Positions 7,124-12,887 of a stretch of 20,033 nucleotides of DNA are shown here, in pieces. The DNA comes from Rhizobium sp. Q54 (GTDB lineage: Bacteria; Pseudomonadota; Alphaproteobacteria; Rhizobiales; Beijerinckiaceae). The notes under the pieces were generated by a model that saw only the letters and a list, made by a program, of their open reading frames with translations, did not search any database and was not told the DNA's origin. How positions within the stretch are numbered: position 1 is the first letter of the stretch; the number at the start of each line of letters is the position of its first letter. The stretch lies in assembly GCA_945901195.1 (NCBI GenBank), contig CAMDKB010000021.1, forward strand, positions 1 through 20,033. The letters run 5' to 3'. The position numbers and the translations under genes were made by a program.

Positions 7124-8248
7124 TCAGCCCCAGAATTCCGTTGCGATCTCTGCGCACATTTCCAGTTTGGCCCGCTCGATATCAACTGTCATGCCTGCGC
7201 GCGCCTGTGCTCCGGTGGCAAAGCCGCAATGGGGACTGAGCGCGAGTTGATCCAGGGGGACGAATTTTGCCGCGTCTTCGATCCGGCGTTTAATGGCTTC
7301 CCTGTCTTCCATCTCGGGCGAACTGGAGGTGAGCAAGCCAAGCACGATGGTCTTGCCCTTGGGGGCCATAGCAAGTGGTGCAAACGTGCCGCAGAGTTCG
7401 TTGTTGAACTCCAACAAATATAGATTGGCATTCATGTTGTGAAACAGTGCTTCTGCGATGGGATCATAACCTACATCGGCCTGCCAGCTTGGGTCCTGCG
7501 AGCGGCAGACATGAACGCCAACGCGCATCTGCGCCGGTGCGCCAGCGATAACTGCGTTGACCACGTCTACATAGCTCTTCAGAAGATCCTGCCAGTCATC
7601 GCCACGCTCTTTCAACAAGAGCCGCACACGCTCGTCGCCCAGTTTTACCAGCGAGGTTTCATCGAGTTGCAGATAGGTGCAACCCGCGTCCGCCAGCGAG
7701 TGCATTTCCTTGTGATAGGCCGCCACAAGATCGGCCCAGAAATTATCAAGATCGGGATAGACATTACGGCTGATGTGTTCGCGTCCCGCGCGATAGTGGA
7801 CATAGGCAGGGCCGGGCAAGGTGACCTTGCAGGTCCTCTCAGTCAGACTGCGAAGGAATTTCAGGTCTTGCGCGTTTTGCGGGCCGCGCCACTCGATCTT
7901 GTCGACAACTTTGGGAATGCGGCGCGCCGTGCGATGGCCGTGCGTCTGCGAGGCCTTGAAGCCTTCATCCTCAGTCATTTCCACGCTTATGCCGCTGACG
8001 CCGCCGATGGTGAAGGAATCCGAGTAGGTGCCACGCCGGAACTCGCCATCAGTGATCACACTCAGGCCAGCCTCTTCCTGCAGTTTTACAACATCGCGGA
8101 TGGCGGCATTTTCAAACTCTCGCAATCGGACGGGATCCAGGCGTCCGGCAGCCTGTTCGCGCCGGGCGGCAAGCAATTCGGGCGGACGCAGGAGTGAGCC
8201 GATATGATCGGCGCGGAAGGGTTTTTGGGCGTTGGTCTGATCGAGCAT
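7124..8248 (-). CDS. MetE C-terminal-type (cobalamin-independent methionine synthase-like) methyltransferase
   Basis: A 374-residue single-domain relative of the C-terminal catalytic half of MetE, lacking the N-terminal half of full MetE. The zinc ligands are all present: H246 and C248 in GVHVCRSQ, E280 in LLEFNNE, and C341 in LSPHCGF; the E-to-C spacing of 61 equals that of E. coli MetE (665 to 726). ADHIGSLLRP (13-22) and LQLDE (193-197) are homocysteine/substrate-side motifs. Such short proteins (YxjG/YxjH-like) move methyl groups to thiols or act in catabolic demethylation, and the methyl donor is usually unknown. The start was set at ATG 8248 because AAGGGACGGA lies just upstream; the frame is open further, to 8305. 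The Bug binding-protein gene follows 29 bases downstream, which hints that the substrate is imported. Confidence 0.85.
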   Translation of the reverse strand: MLDQTNAQKPFRADHIGSLLRPPELLAARREQAAGRLDPVRLREFENAAIRDVVKLQEEAGLSVITDGEFRRGTYSDSFTIGGVSGISVEMTEDEGFKASQTHGHRTARRIPKVVDKIEWRGPQNAQDLKFLRSLTERTCKVTLPGPAYVHYRAGREHISRNVYPDLDNFWADLVAAYHKEMHSLADAGCTYLQLDETSLVKLGDERVRLLLKERGDDWQDLLKSYVDVVNAVIAGAPAQMRVGVHVCRSQDPSWQADVGYDPIAEALFHNMNANLYLLEFNNELCGTFAPLAMAPKGKTIVLGLLTSSSPEMEDREAIKRRIEDAAKFVPLDQLALSPHCGFATGAQARAGMTVDIERAKLEMCAEIATEFWG

Positions 8249-8407
8249 TTCCGTCCCTTGGCGATTTATTTGGCGCAATTTGCGCGCGTGTTGCCGCGAT
8301 TGCAACAGGCGCTGGCCCGGAGTGTCCTGCCGCCCTTTGCGTCAAAGGCCGTATTCCCGCTTCATCATTTGTGGTCTAATTCTTGTCGTGTCTTTGGTAG
8401 TGAGGGC

Positions 8408-8425
8408 GGCCCGGAAATGCGGGCC
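8408..8425 (+). other. Small hairpin directly upstream of the ivd ribosome-binding site
   Basis: GGCCCG (8408-8413) and CGGGCC (8420-8425) form a 6-bp GC stem with a GAAATG loop, three bases before the AGGAG (8429-8433) of the acyl-CoA dehydrogenase gene. It could modulate access to the ribosome-binding site; this is inference only. Confidence 0.3.
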
Positions 8426-8439
8426 TTCAGGAGTGTTTC

Positions 8440-9612
8440 ATGATCCCCAATAGCCCTGTATCTTTCGATTTCGATCTCGGCGAAACAGCCGATGCGATTC
8501 GCGAGACCACGCGCGCTTTCGCCGCGAAAGAAATCGCACCGCGTGCGGAGGAGATTGACCGCACCGATACGTTTCCGCGCGATCTGTGGCCGCGCATGGG
8601 CGGATTGGGGCTGCATGGCATTACAGTCGAGGAAGAACTGGGCGGCACGGGCCTTGGCTATCTCGAACATTGCATCGCAGTTGAGGAAATCAGCCGGGCA
8701 TCGGCTTCGGTCGGCCTGAGTTATGGCGCGCATTCCAATCTCTGCGTCAATCAATTGCGACGCAATGGCTCGCGCGAACAACAGGGCCGTTATCTACCCA
8801 AGCTGATGTCTGGTGAACATGTCGGCGCGCTTGCCATGTCGGAACCCGGTGCGGGCTCGGACGTCGTCTCGATGACGACGCGCGCAGACAAGAAGGGCGA
8901 TCGCTACATTCTCAACGGCAACAAGATGTGGATCACCAACGGGCCTGTTGCCGAAACATTGATCGTCTATGCGAAAACCGATCCGGCGGCAGGTTCGCGC
9001 GGCATTACAGCTTTTATAATCGAAAAGGGGATGAAAGGTTTTTCCACCGCGCAAAAGCTCGACAAGCTGGGCATGCGCGGCTCCGACACCTGCGAGCTGG
9101 TATTTCAGGATTGCGAGGTGCCGGAAGACAACATCTTGGGGCAAGTTGGACGCGGTGTGAATGTGCTGATGTCCGGCCTCGATTACGAGCGCGTGGTGCT
9201 CGCCGCTGGGCCACTTGGGATCATGCAGGCATGTATGGATATCGTGCTGCCCTATATTCACGAGCGCAAGCAGTTCGGTCAGGCGATTGGCGAGTTTCAA
9301 CTGGTGCAGGGCAAGATTGCCGACATGTATGTGGGCATGAACGCCTGCAAGGCCTATGTCTATGCCGTCGCCAAAGCGTGCGATAAAGGCCGCACGACGC
9401 GCGAGGATTCAGCCGGCGCGATTTTATACGCAGCCGAGAAAGCCACAAAGCTCGCACTCGACGCGATCCAGCTGCTCGGCGGCAACGGCTATATCAACGA
9501 CTATCCCACTGGCCGCTTGCTGCGCGACGCCAAACTCTACGAAATCGGCGCGGGGACGAGTGAAATCCGGCGCATGCTGATCGGGCGGGAATTATTTGGG
9601 AAGACGGGGTAG
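8440..9612 (+). CDS. ivd: Isovaleryl-CoA dehydrogenase
   Basis: An FAD flavoenzyme oxidising isovaleryl-CoA to 3-methylcrotonyl-CoA in leucine catabolism and passing electrons to ETF. The 390 residues match the acyl-CoA dehydrogenase layout. GLSYGAHSNLCVNQLRRNG (92-110) is characteristic of the isovaleryl subfamily. LAMSEPGAGSDV (131-142) and MWITNG (163-168) line the FAD and substrate site. The catalytic base E250 lies in SGLDYERVVLAAGP, at the position special to isovaleryl-CoA dehydrogenases. QLLGGNGYINDYPTGRLLRDAK and IGAGTSEIRR close the C-terminal domain. A strong AGGAG site supports ATG 8440. The usual leucine-pathway partners (methylcrotonyl-CoA carboxylase, HMG-CoA lyase) are not next to it. 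A short- or branched-chain acyl-CoA dehydrogenase of another specificity is less likely. Confidence 0.92.
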   Translation: MIPNSPVSFDFDLGETADAIRETTRAFAAKEIAPRAEEIDRTDTFPRDLWPRMGGLGLHGITVEEELGGTGLGYLEHCIAVEEISRASASVGLSYGAHSNLCVNQLRRNGSREQQGRYLPKLMSGEHVGALAMSEPGAGSDVVSMTTRADKKGDRYILNGNKMWITNGPVAETLIVYAKTDPAAGSRGITAFIIEKGMKGFSTAQKLDKLGMRGSDTCELVFQDCEVPEDNILGQVGRGVNVLMSGLDYERVVLAAGPLGIMQACMDIVLPYIHERKQFGQAIGEFQLVQGKIADMYVGMNACKAYVYAVAKACDKGRTTREDSAGAILYAAEKATKLALDAIQLLGGNGYINDYPTGRLLRDAKLYEIGAGTSEIRRMLIGRELFGKTG

Positions 9613-9618
9613 GTTAAT

Positions 9619-9680
9619 TGACATAACTCATTTACAATGTCATCTTGTAAAGAAAATGTCATTCTGTGATTTTTATGTCA
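9619..9680 (+). promoter_or_regulatory. Phased ATGTCA boxes: likely operator of the toxin-antitoxin pair
   Basis: ATGTCA occurs at 9637, 9656 and 9675, exactly 19 bp apart, and its reverse complement TGACAT lies at 9619. The third box is the antitoxin's ATG TCA start itself. Boxes one and two sit in a longer similar unit (9636-9650 and 9655-9669, 12 of 15 identical). A perfect inverted repeat TTTACAA-N7-TTGTAAA (9631-9651) overlaps the first. A TTGACA (9618-9623) could be a -35 element. The arrangement suits autoregulation by the AbrB-like antitoxin, alone or with its toxin. Confidence 0.55.
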
Positions 9681-10070
9681 AAGAAGCCAACCAAAGAGAC
9701 GAGGTACCCCCGCGGCTTCGCTGAAAGCACGGAGCAAAAGCCGTTCGCGGCTTCGTCCGGTCTGGAAATCGCACCGGGCAAGTTCCCGCCCCTGGAGCCT
9801 TACAAGCCCGCGCCACGGGTGCGGGCGAAAGTGGGGCCGGGCGGGCGCATCGTGATTCCGGCTGCTTTCCGGGCGGCCGCGGATATGGAGGAGGGGGCTG
9901 ACGTCTGGCTGACACTGGAGGGCAAGGAGGTGCGGGTCATAACGCCTCTGGCCATGGCGCGCCGTGCGCAGGAATCCTGCATGAAACTAGCGGTACCCGG
10001 AGTCAGCGTTGTGGACGAGTTGATCGCGGATCGCATTGCAGAAGATCTGGCCGAGTCACAGGATGACTGA
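9675..10070 (+). CDS. AbrB/MazE-type antitoxin (VapB-like)
   Basis: A protein of about 131 residues. A swapped-hairpin AbrB/SpoVT DNA-binding domain lies at about residues 48-92, reading AKVGPGGRIVIPAAFRAA, then GADVWLTLEGKEVRVITP. The C-terminal acidic tail (VVDELIADRIAEDLAESQDD) is likely the part that neutralises the toxin. Unusually, some 45 charged and proline-rich residues precede the DNA-binding domain, which normally begins near the N-terminus. ATG 9675 was preferred to GTG 9666 because it avoids a rare start; neither has a good ribosome-binding site. Its last eight bases overlap the start of the PIN-domain gene, the translational coupling expected of a toxin-antitoxin operon. It probably represses its own promoter through the boxes at 9619-9680. 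Confidence 0.85.
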   Translation: MSKKPTKETRYPRGFAESTEQKPFAASSGLEIAPGKFPPLEPYKPAPRVRAKVGPGGRIVIPAAFRAAADMEEGADVWLTLEGKEVRVITPLAMARRAQESCMKLAVPGVSVVDELIADRIAEDLAESQDD

Positions 10071-10446
10071 GCACATTGTCGATACATCTGTTGTGCTTGC
10101 CTATGCATTCGGTGAAACGGGATCTAACGTAGCAGAAAACCTGATCACAGGAGCCTTTATTTCGAATGTCAATTTTTGCGAGATCATTTCGAAGCTGATT
10201 GACCATGGGAAAAGTCCAGACGACGCTGCGTCCACCGCAGCGGAGTTCGGATTGAATGTGGTCGATTCCGACGCAAGGCTTGCAATCGCTGCCGCTGCCC
10301 TGCGCGCCAGCTCCCGGTATCTTGGCCTATCGCTTGGCGACCGCTTTTGCCTGGCGCTGGCGTTGCAGAAGGGGCTGCCAGTCTACACTGCGGACAAGCG
10401 CTGGGCGGGGCTCTCGGATGTGGTGGATATCCGGCTGATCAGGTAA
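10063..10446 (+). CDS. PIN-domain ribonuclease toxin (VapC-like)
   Basis: A 127-residue PIN domain, the usual VapC length. VapC enzymes are Mg2+-dependent RNases that cleave tRNA or rRNA until bound by the antitoxin. The four acidic residues of the active site are present: D7 in HIVDTSVVLAY, E40 in NFCEIISKL, D93 in LSLGDRFCLALA and D111 in YTADKRWA. ATG 10063 was chosen because the sequence ATGACTGA overlaps the antitoxin stop and translation begins directly at the first PIN strand; the frame is open further upstream, but that would add residues outside the fold. The RNA target cannot be predicted. All catalytic residues are intact, so the toxin should be active. Confidence 0.9.
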   Translation: MTEHIVDTSVVLAYAFGETGSNVAENLITGAFISNVNFCEIISKLIDHGKSPDDAASTAAEFGLNVVDSDARLAIAAAALRASSRYLGLSLGDRFCLALALQKGLPVYTADKRWAGLSDVVDIRLIR

Positions 10447-10520
10447 GCGGCCCATTGCGCTTATTCCGCCTTGCTCAAGATCACGTCTGAGGGCATTATA
10501 CCGTTAAATCGGAGTGAACA

Positions 10521-11246
10521 ATGCTGCGCTTTGTCAAACGATCTGCAATGTCTGGAGCTGTTTTGGCTCTGTCCTTTGGTTGTGCAACTTCTGTCCAGGC
10601 CCAGCAACGCATTGGTGAGGCGGCGGCGGTTCAAAATCAGGTCACGCGCGTCAGCGCCAGTGGTACTTCTGGCCTCTCGGCTGGCGGCGCAGTGTTTCGC
10701 GCCGAAACGATTCGCACGGCGGCGGCCTCCTCGGCGCGGCTGGTTTTTCTGGATAATACCAATCTGTCTGTCGGGCCCGCTTCCAGCGTGGTGTTGAACC
10801 AGTTCGTCTATTCCGGCGGTGGCACCGCCCGGGCCGTCGGGATCAATCTGGCGCGCGGGGCGTTTCGCTTTTCAACCGGCGAATCTGACAAGAGCGCCTA
10901 TAAGATCAATACGCCTGTTGCGACCATCGGCGTGCGGGGCACGGTGCTCGATATCCGCTCGCAGGGCGGTACGACTGATGTCACCATGGTTGATAATGGC
11001 GAAGCGCTGGTCTGCTCGATTGCTGCCAGGTCTTGCCTCACCCTTAGCGGACCAGGCAATTCGGTGCGTGTGACTTCGGCGGGTGTGAGCCGTGTTATAG
11101 CCGGGCGTGGTTTTTCTTTCGCTGGATTTTGCGGGGGCAATATTTGCGGTGGGGGTACGCGTTTTGCCGGTGGTACGACAATTGTGAATGACGGGACACT
11201 GGTTGTTCCCGTTGATGCGGGCAACGATCTGCTCTGCGGGCGCTGA
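10521..11246 (+). CDS. Secreted FecR-domain protein
   Basis: A 241-residue exported protein with a signal peptide (n-region MLRFVKR, cleavage likely after VQA, residue 27). A FecR domain follows at about 35-165: VFRAETIRTAAASSARLVFLDNTNLSVGPASSVVL, then the diagnostic YKINTPVATIGVRGT (127-141). In iron systems FecR is a sigma-regulating membrane protein, but this protein has no N-terminal cytoplasmic anti-sigma part and no later membrane helix, so it belongs to the free periplasmic or surface group of unknown role. The tail (from about 200) is glycine-rich with cysteines at 204, 209 and 239. GGAGTG, 6 bases upstream, supports ATG 10521. No sigma factor or TonB receptor lies near. Confidence 0.85.
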   Translation: MLRFVKRSAMSGAVLALSFGCATSVQAQQRIGEAAAVQNQVTRVSASGTSGLSAGGAVFRAETIRTAAASSARLVFLDNTNLSVGPASSVVLNQFVYSGGGTARAVGINLARGAFRFSTGESDKSAYKINTPVATIGVRGTVLDIRSQGGTTDVTMVDNGEALVCSIAARSCLTLSGPGNSVRVTSAGVSRVIAGRGFSFAGFCGGNICGGGTRFAGGTTIVNDGTLVVPVDAGNDLLCGR

Positions 11247-11386
11247 CCCCGAATTTGTTGTCCGCGTGTGGTCGCAACAGATTGCATCTTCATTGTCCAG
11301 CGCTGTCGAAGTTTGATGGCGACACATAGGTCTTGCAGCGGCCTGCCAGTTTGTTCGGAGCCTTGAAGTACAAAGCTGAAAACACA

Positions 11387-12004
11387 ATGCTGAAAATCTG
11401 GGGCCGCACAAATTCCATCAATGTGCAAAAGCCGCTGCTGGCGCTGGAGGAGCTCGGGATAGCCTATGAGCGCATAGATGCCGGGCTGCATTTTGGTGTG
11501 AACAACACGCCGGAATATCGCGCGATGAACCCCAATGGCGTCGTGCCGACCATCAATGATGATGGATTTATTCTCTGGGAATCCAATACGTGCGTGCGCT
11601 ATCTGGCGCGCAAATACGGCAAGGCAGAATTCTGGCCTGCCGATATCCGCGCGCAGGCTGATCAGGACCGCTGGATGGACTGGCAGCAGACGACTTTGCT
11701 GGCGCCGATCAACGCGATCTTTGCGCCCCTGATCCGCAATATCGGTGACAAGAGCCCGGAAGCGATTGAGGCGGGACGAAAGAAAACTGAAGGCAATCTT
11801 GGCGCGCTCGACACCTGGCTTGCAACGCGAACATGGATCGGTGGCGACCAATTTTCCGCTGTCGAATGCGTGCTTGGGCCGACCATTCATCGCTGGTACA
11901 ATCTGCCGGTGGAACGGGCCAAGCATGCGCATCTTGAACGCTGGTTCGATCAGCTGATGAGCCGTCCAGCCGCGCAGAAGATCATCCTGACGCCCATAAC
12001 CTGA
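11387..12004 (+). CDS. Glutathione S-transferase family protein
   Basis: A 205-residue cytosolic GST. The thioredoxin-like N domain (1-78) shows GRTNSINVQKPLLALEELG (helix 1 with candidate catalytic Ser10/Asn12), the cis-proline loop NGVVPT (P54) and the glutathione-binding WES (64-66). The all-helical C domain follows, with DRWMDWQQTTLLAPI and the TWIGGDQFSAVECVLGP capping region. It resembles GST proteins of proteobacteria with broad or unknown substrates. The start was set at ATG 11387 because the fold's first strand (MLKIWGR) begins there; upstream in-frame codons to 11333 add residues with no family match. The ribosome-binding site is weak. The neighbours give no substrate. Confidence 0.88.
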   Translation: MLKIWGRTNSINVQKPLLALEELGIAYERIDAGLHFGVNNTPEYRAMNPNGVVPTINDDGFILWESNTCVRYLARKYGKAEFWPADIRAQADQDRWMDWQQTTLLAPINAIFAPLIRNIGDKSPEAIEAGRKKTEGNLGALDTWLATRTWIGGDQFSAVECVLGPTIHRWYNLPVERAKHAHLERWFDQLMSRPAAQKIILTPIT

Positions 12005-12010
12005 ACGGCA

Positions 12011-12025
12011 TTAACGGTTCATTGA
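12011..12025 (+). promoter_or_regulatory. CtrA-like box candidate (TTAA-N7-TTGA)
   Basis: TTAACGGTTCATTGA, 64 bases upstream of the YdcF-like gene, is one mismatch from TTAA-N7-TTAA and resembles the box before the GH25 gene (both TTAACGG..CATT). Low confidence. Confidence 0.2.
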
Positions 12026-12089
12026 CTCTCGGCCGCTCCATTGAACGGGTGGTCACAGGCGCGCCATCTTTATCGAGGTAAATTGACCG

Positions 12090-12887
12090 ATGTTTTTTTA
12101 CCTCTCCAAAATTTTCTGGATGATTGCCGCTCCATCCAACCTCATCGGAATCATGCTGGTGATCGGGGCGTACTTGCTGGTGCGCGGGAAATTGCGTGCG
12201 GCCAAATGGCTGCTGGTTCCCGCAGCCTTGTTCTATTTTCTGTTCGGGATCATGCCGCTGGGACTGGCGTTGCTGCGGCCTTTGGAAGACAGATTTCCGC
12301 AACCGGCTCTCGCCAATACACCGCCCACCGGCATTATCGTGTTGGGTGGCGGCGTCGATGAAACGCTCAGCCGGGCGCGGGGCACGGTTGAATTGTCGGA
12401 GGCCGGTGGGCGCATGACTGAGGCGGTTGCCTTGGCGCGGCGCTTTCCCAAGGCGCGTGCCGTGTTTACCGGGGGCACAACGGCGTTGCGTGGATCCGAT
12501 GTGACAGAATCAGATATTGCGCGGCGGCTTTTTCTTGCGCTCGGGCTGGAGGAAAGCCGCCTGACGTTCGAAGACAAATCGCGCAACACTTACGAGAATG
12601 CCGAATTTACGAAAAAGCTCGTGAACCCGAAGCCCGGCGAAACATGGCTGCTGGTGACATCAGCCTATCATATGCCTCGATCCGTCGGCATTTTCCGCAA
12701 GAGCAATTTTCCGGTGATGCCCTATCCCGTGGATTTTACGTCTGCGGGCAATATGAACGACTTTCTGCGTCCATCAGCAGAAGCAAGCCTGGGTCTAAAA
12801 CATACTGACCGCGCTGTGCGTGAATGGATTGGTCTGAGCGCCTATTATCTGACAGGCAAGACAAGCGCGTTCCTGCCCGCGCCGTAA
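12090..12887 (+). CDS. YdcF/ElyC-family (DUF218) membrane protein
   Basis: A 265-residue inner-membrane protein with two N-terminal helices (about 8-31 and 40-62) and a DUF218 domain (about 80-235). Domain marks are PPTGIIVLGGGVD (78-90), the ELSEAGGRMTEAVALAR helix, FTGGT (126-130), DKSRNTYENA (162-171) and LLVTSAYHMPRSVGIF (187-202). The family includes E. coli ElyC/YdcF and SanA, linked to envelope integrity and peptidoglycan or lipid-carrier metabolism; its chemistry is not firmly known. A GAGGT site 11 bases before ATG 12090 fixes the start. The gene ends against the convergent dehydrogenase gene, with no spacer. Confidence 0.88.
   Translation: MFFYLSKIFWMIAAPSNLIGIMLVIGAYLLVRGKLRAAKWLLVPAALFYFLFGIMPLGLALLRPLEDRFPQPALANTPPTGIIVLGGGVDETLSRARGTVELSEAGGRMTEAVALARRFPKARAVFTGGTTALRGSDVTESDIARRLFLALGLEESRLTFEDKSRNTYENAEFTKKLVNPKPGETWLLVTSAYHMPRSVGIFRKSNFPVMPYPVDFTSAGNMNDFLRPSAEASLGLKHTDRAVREWIGLSAYYLTGKTSAFLPAP

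Noticed and set aside
7439..8197. 252-codon rightward open frame opposite the MetE-like gene
   Set aside because: The minus strand holds all the zinc ligands in the right order; the plus frame is a by-product of GC-rich codon use.
8249..8439. SAM riboswitch upstream of the MetE-like gene
   Set aside because: No SAM-I, SAM-II or similar core could be recognised on the minus strand of this gap.
10501..10518. CtrA-like TTAA-N7-TGAA before the FecR-domain gene
   Set aside because: It overlaps the ribosome-binding site next to the start codon and has a mismatch, so chance is the better explanation.
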